Below, one piece after another: positions 33,909 through 45,737 of a DNA stretch of 64,000 bases. The stretch's first letter is position 1, and each line of letters starts with the position of its first letter. The stretch comes from Icerya purchasi (Eukaryota > Arthropoda > Insecta > Hemiptera > Monophlebidae): assembly GCA_039619475.1 (NCBI GenBank), contig CM077115.1, forward strand, positions 558,960,374 through 559,024,373. Reading direction: 5' to 3'. The notes beneath the pieces were generated by a model. The model did not search any database, had not been told where the DNA came from, and worked only from the letters and a program-made list of their open reading frames with translations. The position numbers and the translations under genes were made by a program.

Positions 33909-34526
33909 GCTAAACGTTTGATCGATTCCTAATGTTCGGCGAAAAGCATACGAAACAGAGATCGATTCTATTAACGGCGTGGCGGGGCAAGGGGCAGGGG
34001 GTTGGTTGAATTGAAAAAAGTTTTTACGCAAACAACTACGTTCTCGATGATCGGTTATCGGGCATAGAAGATAGGCGTTGCTCTGTTCAGTTTGTTGCTG
34101 TTAGTAGCAGCGATAACAGTCCGGCTTGACTGGAGTCGCTACAAGTATGTTATGTAATTGAAAATAAAAGATAAATCGAAAATGCGCACTGCGACCTGTT
34201 GTTATTTTCTCCGCCTGCAATTGCTGAAATTCTCTTTGCGCCCAGATTCAGATGGCGTCGTCATAAGCCGCTCCTGGAAATCGCTTTCTAACACCGTTCC
34301 AAGGTCTTCTTCGGCATACTCCACATAGTATATAGTACGTGCGTGCCTGTTTGCACGGATTCTCTTACTTCATCGACATCCTCTGTCCGATAAAGTGTCC
34401 GTTTAAAAATTTCGAGCAGTCAGTGAAATTTGCCGCCATCTGAAAATAAGCACCTCGCTATAATTGTACTTATTATCGATCGCTTTAAGTCGACTACTTT
34501 CCACACCATTTCCTGATTTGCTACTA

Positions 34527-34554
34527 TTTCGATTTCGATTTCGATTTCGATTTT
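34527..34554. repeat. (tttcga)n hexanucleotide repeat
   Basis: Four tandem copies of tttcga plus a partial one. Confidence 0.85.
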
Positions 34555-35324
34555 AATTATACACACGCGCACACACACTGGCCAGCGTTTACATAAGCGC
34601 GACAGATGGACTTTCGGACAGCCGATCTGCTACCGATTCAGACGTCTATTCGCAGCATTACGCCGTACAAAAACGTTAATCTAAGGACACAAGCCTAGAG
34701 CCGCATCGGATAAGATTAATAAGCTGTTGTCTCCTGCACACTTTTGTTTGCGTTGGCTCCGAACAAGGCAATCCGCATTCGTCACTATTAGTCGCATCGA
34801 ACGTCATTTAATAGAGGCGATTATTTTATTTTTCACGGAAAATTAAAAACAATACCACTGAAACTGCACCATCACGTAATTAAGCTCGGCCAGTACACGT
34901 AACTTTTGTTATTAATCAAATCGAGAATCATTTTCATTAAAATACCGCTCACCTATCACTGAAAAATAACAAAACGCTTCAAATGTGACGAACGGAAACT
35001 TTTGCGCTTTACTACCTCAATATCAGACCAGCCGTTTATTTCGGTAAATTTCCTAAAAAAAAAAATTATCATTGTCTAACGCTTCCGAAATCAACAACAT
35101 GTATATTTACTCTTTATACGAGAAGATGTAACCAGCGCCTTTTAGAGTCGTTGCAAGGTAAAAAAGGAATGCTAATTAAGTCTTGCAAATTTTTTTTTTT
35201 TTTTTTTTTTGACCAACCAGTTTACAAATTATCTCTTTCCATTTAAACATTTTTATACCTCGTAATTATACTTACCACCGTACTTCTAAACTATGTGAGA
35301 GGTACACATTTTTGTAATTGCTAG

Positions 35325-35482
35325 GGGCCGTCGCAATAGCCTAGTGGCGTGAATGAGATAGTGGTCATGAGTTCGATTCCCAGCGACGGCCAAAAAGAAA
35401 TAGACTGATTTAATTTAATGAGCACTTAGTGGCCAAATGGTATTTACAGGCAGGCCAAAAAAAAAAAAAAAAAAAAAAAAGT
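35325..35482 (+). mobile_element. tRNA-derived SINE (plus strand)
   Basis: The head at 35327-35392 is bounded by gccgtcgc and gcgacggc, a perfect 8-bp acceptor-like pairing. Inside are atagcctagtgg (A-box) and gagttcgattccc (B-box, matching RGTTCRANNCC). The anticodon arm is not tRNA-like, so it is not a working tRNA gene. A 65-base body follows, ending in an A-run of about 23 bases (35458-35480). The closely matching acceptor pairing suggests it is younger than the copy at 13.7 kb. Confidence 0.8.
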
Positions 35483-36282
35483 ATTTTTAGGTGGTACATG
35501 CATGAAATTACTACTTTTTATTCATCCACATTCTTCACCTATTTAAAAATGTTTCCCCCTTTTCTGTGTGCACACGCAACGATTTTATAGGATCTCCGAC
35601 TAAAACCCAGTAATCTCTACAGCCGGTATGAAATACATTAAAAAGCAATCGAATAGTTTTCATAAAAATTAATTTCAACACTTGAAATTAATTTTTATCA
35701 TAATTATAATGTTAACAATGTGTATCAACAACAAATACAATCGAATAGTTTGTTTCGTTAATTTTTTATCGTTGATCACACTTTTATCCATTGCTTATAA
35801 AATATAAAATGAGCGGCGTGTTTTTTTTGTTTTTTTTTTTGCATTATTGTGCGCATTTATGGGAAAGAAAGAACATTTTAAAGAGATTTTGTTTTCCCTA
35901 TTTCAGACTCAAATATATTGACTTCGTGTTCAACTCTATTACGGAAAATGACAAAGAGGTCGGGATCACTAGTGATGATTTTTAAATCAATTATTTCAGT
36001 GCGTGTCATTAAAGACTTGTGGTGAAACAACTCCGACTGCGAGTTGTGAGTTTGATTATATTTTTTGGGTTATTAAAAGGGACGGCTGAGTTTATCTTAA
36101 TTATATTTTAGATAGACGAGTAGAGTGGTAAACAATTTACGATGATTGCGTGATAAAGCTGCATGCTGGCCAGACGACCGATCAGTATGTGAGCCCTACA
36201 TGCAGTATTGCCACCGTGGCGTGGTTTTTAAATGTCACGGAAAAATTCCACTGGAGTTTGGTCCATTCTCCTGTTTGCAGCC

Positions 36283-36311
36283 GTAACAATTAGTTGGCAA
36301 TGATGGGATTG
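36283..36311 (+). other. possible micro-exon (acceptor ...ag / donor gtaagt)
   Basis: A pyrimidine-rich tract ending ctcctgtttgcag (to 36282) is followed 29 bases later by gtaagt (36312-36317), a consensus 5' splice site. The enclosed bases contain ATGATG. Nothing else supports a gene here, so this is a pattern match only. Confidence 0.15.
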
Positions 36312-36576
36312 GTAAGTAACGGCGTTGAGTTATCATATTTATATGTAAAGCTGATCGATCTGCGCTCGTACAGATAAATGATACTTAGCAATTCCCTCCG
36401 TGCATGTCAAGCAGACTATTGTGCACTTGGCAGGAGATTGGATTTCTTGTGTTCGGTGTTAGCAAGGGTATCCCCACAACAAGGTGGCCAGGGAATCCAT
36501 AACCGTAACTACCGTTTTGTGTATCTCTCTGAAAATATAATAGCGGCATTGCAAATAAGTTGGCCTGCATTCTAGT

Positions 36577-36747
36577 ATGGCACGGTCATATAAACCGTTT
36601 TCGGCACTACAAATGCGCATACCATTGCGGATGAAAAGAAATTTGAATGAGCGTGTCCGAAGTACAATGTACGACCGAAAAACAGCTTACCGAATCTATC
36701 AGAAGCCAGCAGATAAGAATATGATAGGAAAATTGCAACGTTATCCT

Positions 36748-36783
<36 letters not shown>

Positions 36784-36990
36784 CGTACTAATCCAGTAAC
36801 TGTGAAGACGGTTCATTTTAGTAGCGATTCCAAAGATTTCGGTTTAGTTTTTAGCTGCGAGTCTGCCAATAAAGTCGATACAGGTGCAAGTGAAAATTAT
36901 CTCATTTTTATAACACTGTGGATGAGAAGAAGTTTACGGAAAAATTTAACGACACACATATACGATTTCGTAAGCAACTCGGCCGTATAA
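36577..36990 (+). pseudogene. ORF with retropepsin-like DTG motif (doubtful)
   Basis: This is a 137-codon frame. Near its end NKVDTGASENYLIF resembles the active-site loop of retroviral-type aspartic proteases (VDTGASENF), at 36874-36915. A (tta)n tract at 36749-36780 inserts ten leucines upstream. No ILGxDF partner motif, RT or gag is seen nearby. It may be a small remnant of an LTR element or a chance match. Confidence 0.28.
36749..36780. repeat. (tta)n microsatellite
   Basis: About ten tta repeats. Confidence 0.9.
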
Positions 36991-38896
36991 ACGAACTAGT
37001 TAAATTGTAATTGTTATTTCTTTTTCCTGGTACAACATCTAGCGAGCACGTTTTTATAGACTTGAAAAATAATTAGCCAATTAATCTGCATTATTCTACT
37101 ATTTCCGGTAACAATGGCGTATACTCTTCCGAACGTCTTTTACATTAAACCCAGGGCCAAACTGTCCCCATTCGGTGTGGGTCTATGTACAGTAAACGTT
37201 CTGTTGGAATTAATGAAAACTCGCGAGCGACCATTTAAAAAATCATCAATCATTTCCTTAGTGTAGAAACTCAAGGCTGCCTGATCTACAACAAGAGATG
37301 CTTAACCGATAGTAAACGCGATGTTTATCATCGATGTTCTTCAACCATGAGAAAGCGAGATACCTCGCACTTATTCCAGATATTGACGTAAAAAAGCGTT
37401 AATCAATATCTTTCAGCTAAAGTTCAGACGACGCTTTAAGAAGGATGCCAATTTTTCGCTAAAGTTTGTATTCGGAATAATTGTTTTCCTACTCGCTGAT
37501 TACGTGAACGTTTCATTTATGTTCAAAAGTTTTCTAAAGGAACACGCTCGAATAATCTGCATATCAAAGACGCTTCCGTCGCTAAATATCTACATTATTA
37601 TGTTGTACCGAGATTATTATTACCGAAATCAGATTTAAAAGTCGGTGGATTTCAGTAAAAAGCTGAACGAACGTATCTTATATTTCCATTACTCGTAAGC
37701 AAAATTGCGTTTTTAAATCTTTTGGACCAAACAGGTTCTACCTTACTTCGCATCCTATCACATCGAAATCTAACTATAAGATACCGAAAACTTTACTTGA
37801 GCACTCCGAACTTTTTCGTAGTACAGTGAAATGCTAATTTTTGATATTTTTCCTTGGCATCCCTCGCTGTTCACGGCAGAACACTACCACCATCGAAGAA
37901 GAAGGTAAAGAGTATTTGTAGCCATTCGTTATAAATTAGGTACCGTTTTTCAATTTAAGTTGAATTTAAATAGTAGTGTTTTTGAACAGTCAACAGACCT
38001 CTGGTAGAAAGCCAGTTCTCGCTACTGGTCAGCACTTGCTCTTATGGTGGATATAAGCAAATCAATGGTACACAGCTCAGCGCAGCCTTTCAATTCGGCA
38101 CGCTTACGAAATATCGTCTCGTGTGTAACAAGCAGCTCTGATCGTTTTGTCTATCGCAGACGTTGCGAGTCTTTTTTCGCACACCCGTTACTCGCATAAC
38201 TGACTTTTCGTTTGTCGCTGCTTGTCTTTTCCATACTTGCCATTACGACGTAGCGACGTGTTAAATTTCTCACAGTCCAACGACAATTACCGATCGAGTT
38301 GTTTTCATTGTGCACCAACATACATAGCCGAGGAGGTAGAAAAATCCACTTCGTCCGGATACCGACTGCGCGGCATTCAGACCCACAATACTGTTCATCT
38401 TATTCAGTTCGATGCTCGTTCGGAATGCGTATACTTACAGTCGTGGCAGTATCTCAGTGATAAAATTTGTCTGACGGTCGTGAATTCTATTCACGGTCCA
38501 GCGGCAACATAAAGCACAGTACTCTTTTCATGCTGATCTACCATTACAGCTCATTTGTGGACAAAAGTCGGAAACAGCTGTAAATGCAGTAGCTTTGGCG
38601 CACATACCCTCATCAACGAGCCATCACCTCGGCATCTCTATGTATGAAAATTTGCAACTCATCCGCCGCCATGTAAATTGTCGCCAATGCATTCGTCGTT
38701 GTAAGGCTGCGCGGAATGCTTTATACACTTTCAAATTAAAATAAGTATTATTAATAAATTATAAATAACTAGCAAATAGAGCTTGGAACACAGAAAAAGG
38801 AAATAAGTGAACACTTTGAAAATATTGATACTGTAACGATTTCAATAATAATTCAGTGTCTCTTAAAAGTATTGTCCAGCACTTGTGCCTGCTAAA

Positions 38897-39199
38897 CTAA
38901 AAGCTCTGTCGAAAAGCACTTTTATACTTCCTGGCACTTGCAAATGATGCCAGGACAGAAATTTCCTTGCTTAAAAAAAGACAGTCATATAATGCTCGAT
39001 GAACCGCAACCGTGTCGTCATCTCTCATGTACAACTGCCCAGAAGTTTTCAGCGCACAGACATTGCTAATGAGATCCTGCGTGATACTGCTTTCTCGATT
39101 GCCTTCTGTTTTCGTCAGTAACCTCTCGGTATTCATTAGTACACGGTATAAGCGGGAGATTTGTAATTTTGCAAAATCCATTTCAAGAGACTGGTTCAT
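38897..39199 (-). CDS. unrecognised 100-codon ORF, possible host exon
   Basis: The ATG at 39199 is preceded by aaccaggaa and the frame ends in TAG at 38897. The protein is acidic to neutral with a balanced composition and likely helices (for example ISRLYRVLMNTERLL and VHRALYDCLFLSKEI), without low-complexity filler. That makes it more protein-like than most frames in the window. No family was recognised and I see no splice sites that force a multi-exon model. It could be a short single-exon gene, the last exon of a minus-strand gene, or a chance ORF. Confidence 0.25.
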   Translation of the reverse strand: MNQSLEMDFAKLQISRLYRVLMNTERLLTKTEGNRESSITQDLISNVCALKTSGQLYMRDDDTVAVHRALYDCLFLSKEISVLASFASARKYKSAFRQSF

Positions 39200-39899
39200 T
39201 TCCTGGTTTTTTTATAATAATCCGCCTTTCTCTTTTTCCGGCCTTTTAGCGAAATATAAGTTAGATGACTTTTTTGCGTTAATTTTTAGTGTAAGGGTTT
39301 TTTGTTTTTTGAAGACAGATAAAACACCATTTAATAGAAAATTTCAACGTGGTAGAAATATGTTATTGTCCAATTTTCAACTATATTTTCCTTCCTGAGG
39401 ACATTTTTTTTTGTACTCTTTTTCCGATATTTCATTTCAAACGAAAGAGTTTTAGTCGAAACACTTTTTTTCTTTGTTCGTATTCTTTCTTCATTTCATT
39501 TTCATTCGTTTTATTTAACTTCTGCTCGTTTTAACCATCAATTTTCATGCATGTACACGGAATAATCCAAGTAAGGTTTCGAATGACCAAAAAAATCATA
39601 TTAAAAAAAGCAAAATAAACTCGTCAACGGCTTAAACCTGGTAAAAAATATCGCGTAAAAAAGATCCAAAAAAATTTGTCCGCGAAATGTATTTAACAGT
39701 TTCGGATGAAGCCACGTTGCCTACAAAGACGCACCAAAAATACATTATATGAAATTAACAGTTTACGACGGTCTGAAGAACCGCACTTAAGAAAAGACAC
39801 AACTCGATTGTGAAATTTTAACATTTATAATACACAAATCGAAAACTCTTTTTTACAAAAAAAAGGTTTCCGCATAAATAAAAATTGAATGATATTAAT

Positions 39900-41511
39900 T
39901 GGTAAGCGCATCACTTGAGCGAGTTGGCTAATTTATTTTCAAATCTTTGTGGCTGACTTATTCGCTAGACATTTGTCATGGATATTCCAGCCATTCAATC
40001 ACAGATTGAGCTAAGCACTGTCAAAATATGGACAAAAAAACTCCACTTGAAGTAGCAAAGGAAATATATAACGGTAATCCGAAAAAATCGCCAGGACTAG
40101 ATGAAATAGCCCCCCATAGTGTGTACTAAAAGAATTATCGAAAAAAGGAATAATATATTTAACGCCTGTTTAGGCTTGTAACATGTACCCGGAAGTTTTA
40201 AAACAGTTCAGATGGTTATGCCTCAAAAACAAGGAAAACCATTGGAAGATGTTACATCATATTAATCGATATCGTTATTACCAGCAATATCTGAACTATT
40301 TGAAAATTTGCTACTTAAGCGATTCAAGAATACGCTTGGCCCAGACTATCCATTCGGTTTTCGCGGTCAACATTGTACCGTTGACCAGATACATCGAGGG
40401 TGTAACCTCAATAATAGAAAGAGCGTTCGAAGAAAAATAAACAAATTTTTCTTAACGTTCTTTCTGGATATTGAGCAAGCATTTGACCGAGTGTGGCATC
40501 AAGGACTGCTACACAAGTTGTAGTCCTTGACTGCCTGTGTTAATCGATGCCGTCTACTGAATTCATACCTCTCAGACAGACAATTCCGCGTAGCCTATGG
40601 AGATGCGAGATTATTCTTCCAACTAATATAGGCAGGCGTATCATCACATGGTAGCGTCCTCGGATCTATTCTGTACCTTCTGTATGCAATAGACATGCTG
40701 AAGCAACTGAAAACTTTCAGTATGCTTTATACCGCGTGTATCAAACGGAACGGAGAAAAATCAAGCTCAATGAGCAAAAATCTATCCACACCACTTTTGC
40801 CTTTCGTAAACGAGATCCGGCGTCATGTAGTGTTCATAAATAGACGACAAGTGCCTATCTCTGATACAGCAAAATACGCGGGTGTTCATCTGGATGCGCA
40901 GCTGACTTGGAAAACTCACGTCGTGTCAAAAGCTCAACAGATTCGAGCAAAAAACACGTGAAATGTATTGGCTCGTTGGGCGACATTCCAAAATGAAGCT
41001 TGAAAACAAACGGCTCATTTATGAAACCATCGTAAGACCGATTTTTGGACTTACGGGGTACAGATATATGGGGATGTACTAGAACATCAAACAGAAACAT
41101 TATTCAATCAGCCTAAAATAAATTCCTCCGTATGAGATAACCAATGCTCGATGGTTTCAACGAAACAAATCTTTACATACTGATTTAAGGATCACATGAG
41201 TGGACGAAGTCATTAAAGAGACTTTGCTCATCGTCACGAAGGAAGACTCCATATCCATCCGAACCCGGAATAATTATTGCACCTTTTGCTTACTACAGAA
41301 GATTTAAGACGAGTTAAAAACCGAACGACCTAGTCGTGTTGTAACATTTTATTGTACGTATGTATATATATATATAAATAGCAAAGAATAGATTACCTTT
41401 GCAACATGTTAATTTACTTTTAGTTATAAATGTTACTTATTTAGAAATGTAGTTTTGAGATTGTAATAATCATACAGTTCCCTTAAGGGACTGCTTTGTA
41501 AAAGAAAAAAA
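39900..41511 (+). mobile_element. decayed Jockey-like LINE (RT and 3' end)
   Basis: On the plus strand, ELANLFSN (about 39920) and TPLEVAKEIYNGNPKKSPGL (about 40041-40100) give the pre-RT Jockey pattern (ANxFAxHL, xExxxxIxxLxxKKSPGxD). RT and thumb follow. The C-terminal EMYWLVGRHSKMKL...IYETIVRPIFG and EDLRRVKNRTT-like tail lie at 40960-41340, then a 3' UTR ends in an A-rich tail at 41500-41511. There is no RNase H, as expected for Jockey. Multiple stops and frame changes are present. Confidence 0.82.
40308..40961 (+). pseudogene. Jockey-like reverse transcriptase lacking the YADD box
   Basis: The frame 40308-40523 has DYPFGFRGQHCTVDQIHR (Jockey PxxQFGFRxxHSTxxQxxR) and FFLDIEQAFDRVWHQGLL (motif A, catalytic Asp in FLDI). 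Next, in other frames, LNSYLSDRQFRVAYGDA and AGVSSHGSVLGSILYLLYAIDM (motif B) are readable. The frame 40695-40961 then jumps to VFINRRQVPISDTAKYAGVHLDAQLTWKTH, which normally follows motif C by about 80 residues. The YADD segment between 40695 and 40790 is absent, so a deletion removed the catalytic pair. Confidence 0.85.
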
Positions 41512-44500
41512 AATGTTCATATGAAAAAGTTACCCGGCAAATTGAACAATTCGGGAAAAACTGAAAATGCTTTTCTCCATGGTATTTTTGTATGAACTCG
41601 AAACCGTAATTCACGATTTGAGCGATGCATATCGCGTATAATGTTTGTTTTTTTTTTTTGTTTTTTTGGTTATGGTCCTGAAAATGTTTTCAGGGAAAAA
41701 AATCGAGGCAATTACAAATGAAGTCGGAAAATTCGAACAAACGGAAAAAATCTTAATTTTCGTATATGCATTCGCGAATATAACGATAGAAACGACACAT
41801 ATTTGGTTGCATCGCTTGTTGTGTTTTGTTCATTATGTTCCCGGGATCGAACTAGTTCGATTGAATGTTTTCAGTTGACAAAAAAATTCTGGAAAATTTG
41901 AAGAAAAATTTGGAAAAACGCATTCCAGCCTAAATTAAAATAGAATTAAATTCGTTTTTACTTTTGTATTGTTTCGCGATCTGTCCGATAAATGTGGTTA
42001 CTCCTATTCCAATTTATTTCATTACGTGCGCAAATTTGACAGCTCTGATTGTAAAATTGCGAATGAAGCCAATCATCGTGTATCATAAAACGTTGCAATG
42101 AACGAAATGGTGATGTCACAACAACCGATACGAAGCATTTCTTTGTTGCAATTGTTTATTTGAATATATTAATGTTGCACTGGAAAACGTAAATATAAAA
42201 CACCTTGAGATTCATTGTGATATCAAATTTAATGAAAGAAAGTAAATCATTTGGTTGACATGAAATTCCGACTTAATTCAATTGTGACTTAAATTTTGAA
42301 ACAAAATTGCATAGATTCAAGTCAATCACATTTCCGGCACGTCAGTGGCTATACTGCCGATAGATTCATCTCGCATGCGGAATTTCTTTTTAGCACACTT
42401 CCGAATGTACTCCTACTCAAATTGAATATCTACGGGGCCACAGTCGTTAGTAAATACAATGATTAATTCGGGAAATTTTTTGTTTTCCCCCATTTCTATC
42501 GTTATTTACACAATTTCAATAGCTTTCCACAAATGCCACAAAACGATCGCAAACAAATTTCATGAAATTTGAATAGGACAACGTCTGTCGGGTCTGCTAG
42601 TTATCAATAAAAATTTTAAATTAAAAAACAAAATACGCTTTCGTAATTGGTAGCTCCGCGGTATTTGAAAGAAGCGAAAAAAAAAAAAAATACCAAACAA
42701 AAACACTTTATAAACGTAAAGAGAGAGGGGAACTAAATATTTTGAAAAAAGTATAGCTAATATTATAACTCTTCAGATTCGGATCCTCGTAGTGATCTGC
42801 AAAAAATTTTAGAAATTAGCGGATGAAAAGCTTGTGCTATGTTGAAGGTACGCCTAAATGAAACTTTTCAACTTTTTTAAGAAAAGTTCAAAAAAAGACG
42901 CGGAAAGTATATGGCGTTATTCTACCATTCTCGCAGAAAAACCGAAAAACGTTACGGATAGAGTACTACACAATCGAACAGTTTTCAACTGCCTCTTAAA
43001 AAGAAAAACCCGCGATATACCGGAAGAAATTTCTCTTTTAACCAAAATTTGTTTTTCAAATTTTTTCCCCAACTATGTATGAAAATTTGCAGGCGGCGAT
43101 ATCGTGTTTCGATTTTCCTTGACGAAAGTTGCGAATAAATTTCGAGGAAATTACGGCAATGTGCATTACGTTCCGGAAAAAAAGCATAAATAAAATAAAT
43201 AAAAATATAGGCAATACTTTTTATTGTATTCCGTATTATGTAAAAATATAATGGTGCAACTCGGCGCATAGGCGAAGAAATCTTCAAAACATAACACACG
43301 ACGACCTTGTTTTTTCCTTGTTCTCGATCAAATATTTACATTGCGCAAAGAAATACGATTACTAATTCGCGAATTATGTAAACTAGACTAGCGTTCTCTG
43401 TCAAAATTTTAATGAAGCTTTTAAGCGGAGGAAATTCTTTACGACAGCTAATGGGGATAGGTAAGTTTCACAGTAGCGATGATGAACAAAGTATATCAAA
43501 AAGATGCAGAAATTACTCCACAAAAATTGAACTATTAAGATAAGAATCAGCGCTATTTAAAAAAAAAAAAAAAAAAACAATAGAGAAGAAAATGTTTATC
43601 GCACGATGTTCGGGCACGAAATTTTCCTAATTAATTTCCGTCGAAACTATGATAACAGTGAGATTGACGATAGTAATAAAAATTGCAATTGCCATTTTAC
43701 GCGAGCACGTTCTAAATGAACTTGAAATGTTAATAACTCCATTGATCCGGGATATTAGTTAAAAGCATGACGAGACGAGAATACATTAAAGAGCACGTTG
43801 TGATATGCGGCCCGGAATTATCTACTCTAGAATCCCCCCCCCCCCGGTACGAATTTTTATCGTCGACTAAAACCGAATAGTGCCAAAATGGAAGACAACG
43901 TGGACGGAATCCCCGTCTAGCGAAGTAATCGAAAATTCAAAGCGCGAAGCGCATATGTCGCACGCGTTCAATAATAATGAGCAATGTCAACGAACGAACT
44001 TATATATGAGCAACGGTAATCTTCGCACGTCGGGCTACGCAAAATCCGCCTTCAATAACCAGAAGAAAGGTCTCGGTTCGGTCCTTGGCATCGGGGACCT
44101 CTTCGCATTACAAGAGTATAGCAATTTGGACACGTTGCAACTGGATCAGTTTCGTCACAATACGTTTTAATGACTTTGAAAGCGAAACCAGAGGAACGAT
44201 AATATATAAACAGGTCCCTTTTTCTGTTCTCCTTTTTTCGGATTCGCTTTTCAAAAGGATACCTGGGCGGTTAAAATGATTAAGTCTTTTTTATCGCGAT
44301 GGAAAGTTAACGACTAGGGGGAATGATGAAAAATTAGCCGGAATGAAATAGATTGAAGCCAGAGTTAGCCGATTGAAAGAGAATATATGGGTTAGTGTAA
44401 CGCGCGATGGTTCAGATAAGCTGGTTTTCGCTGTTGGAAAAAATGCGGTCCGTGTGCGCAGTTCGTGAGTAGTCTAGCGATAGATTTTTTTTAGCCGACG

Positions 44501-45586
44501 CTGATGTTATATAATCCGAAACACGCACGGCTCGCTAATAAAAATAATCGCCAACGTTAATGATATTATTTACCTGTTGCTCGCGAGAGTCATGATACAG
44601 TTCGCTGTGTGGTTTGTTTTAACTAGCGGTGCACGCCGAAAATAATAACATTCAAACTGGAATAGGAATAATGATAATAATGATGAAAATGATAATAACG
44701 GCGACGATAATAATAATGAAACAACAAAGAAGAACCAGTTAACGGAGTTTTAATAAGCCAGAGGATGCAATATTATGTAGTTCATAGTCGGCCAGAAGCC
44801 ATACAGACCTCCGGCAGACGGCCCGCTTAGATCAGATCATCGAAATGTTTTACATTAAATGATGGCAGATTCTTGTTTCGATTTCGTCATCTTAAACTCT
44901 GCAGACTATGACCAGTATGATTGCTACACATTTCCAGTTTACCTACGTGTTGCGTTTCGTCAAGACGAATTTGCCTTCTTACTTACTGACTACTCTTTTT
45001 CTACCGTCGCAAAGTACGCCATTCTGGCCACCGGCACTATCGATATCGTATATCAATAGGAGAAAAAAATCGAAAAATCGACAGCCTTTGAAAGCAAAAG
45101 CGACGGCATTTTTCGATTCGATACGAAACGTTTCCTATAAATCGGAAGCCCTTTTTTCGTTTAGAAAATTCCTTTCTGATTTCTTCCCTTTTCCCGTATA
45201 CAAACAAAAATAAAATGAAATTGAAAGCTCGCATTCACGGAAATCGGACTATTTCATTTTGACTTTGAAAAGTTAATAATTTTTAACGTCAAATACAAAA
45301 TAGCCACCCTTATGCACTTTCCTTATTCCGGTCATATGGCAATCATTTTAATATAGAACGCGCCGAATTTTCTATCTTTGTAAAAGTTGACTGCAACAAA
45401 AAACCTCCTTAAACAGAATTATCGGTGATTTATTAATTCTCTATCGCGATACATTTATAATTATCAGAAACTAATATAATAAGTTGGAAGAAAATTATAA
45501 AAATGTAAAATTTTATTTGTAACGTTTAAAGTGTCTAGATATATATTCGTGAGATTAATTAATGCGATTTTTTTTAAGAATAAGTT
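41512..45586. other. unannotated stretch
   Basis: No gene family recognised. It contains A-runs (43558-43577), a C-run (43837-43846) and an aat-rich patch (44640-44725). The frame 43880-44170 is listed separately. Frames at 42858-43299 and 44859-45234 show no motif. Confidence 0.45.
43880..44170 (+). CDS. unrecognised 96-codon ORF (possible exon)
   Basis: Compared with its surroundings this segment is richer in G and C and uses few low-complexity codons. The protein is Asn/Ser/Gln-rich, with KSAFNNQKKGLGSVLGIGDL and a leucine-bearing end. No domain recognised. An alternative ATG in another frame (caaaATGGAAGAC, 43887) hits a stop soon. It may be a chance ORF. Confidence 0.2.
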   Translation: MPKWKTTWTESPSSEVIENSKREAHMSHAFNNNEQCQRTNLYMSNGNLRTSGYAKSAFNNQKKGLGSVLGIGDLFALQEYSNLDTLQLDQFRHNTF

Positions 45587-45737
45587 GCGGGTCCCACAAG
45601 GCATACTGCTCATCCGCGGGTGCCCAACACGCGTATCATCGTTTATTCAAAAAATGTGTTATCATTGTTATCAACTAACCATTGCTTAATTAATACTTTC
45701 CAAGTTCCTATCGCTTTTTGCATTATATCTTCGGGGA

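Larger units (their letters stand above)
31286..35324. other. unannotated stretch
   Basis: No gene family recognised. Contents include an imperfect foldback near 32573-32670 (cggtttcttttta against taaaaagaaaccg), a T-run at 33533-33551, a (gt)n tract (33837-33903) and a tttcga repeat (34527-34554). Frames at 32703-32933 and 33029-33295 have hydrophobic segments but no other support. Confidence 0.45.
35483..39899. other. unannotated stretch with a few candidate ORFs
   Basis: No gene family recognised apart from the two ORFs listed separately (36577-36990 and 38897-39199). A possible micro-exon with acceptor and donor consensus lies at 36283-36311. Other small frames (38222-38512, 39012-39398) have no recognisable motif. 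Confidence 0.4.

Noticed and set aside
33786..34031. Minus frame with Thr-His repeats
   Set aside because: Translation of the (gt)n microsatellite.
35327..35392. A functional tRNA gene
   Set aside because: A and B boxes are good, but the middle does not form an anticodon stem, and a SINE body with an A-tail follows.
38897..39199. Assignment of the 100-codon ORF to a named protein such as an SRA1-like domain
   Set aside because: The resemblance is too weak to distinguish from general helical composition.
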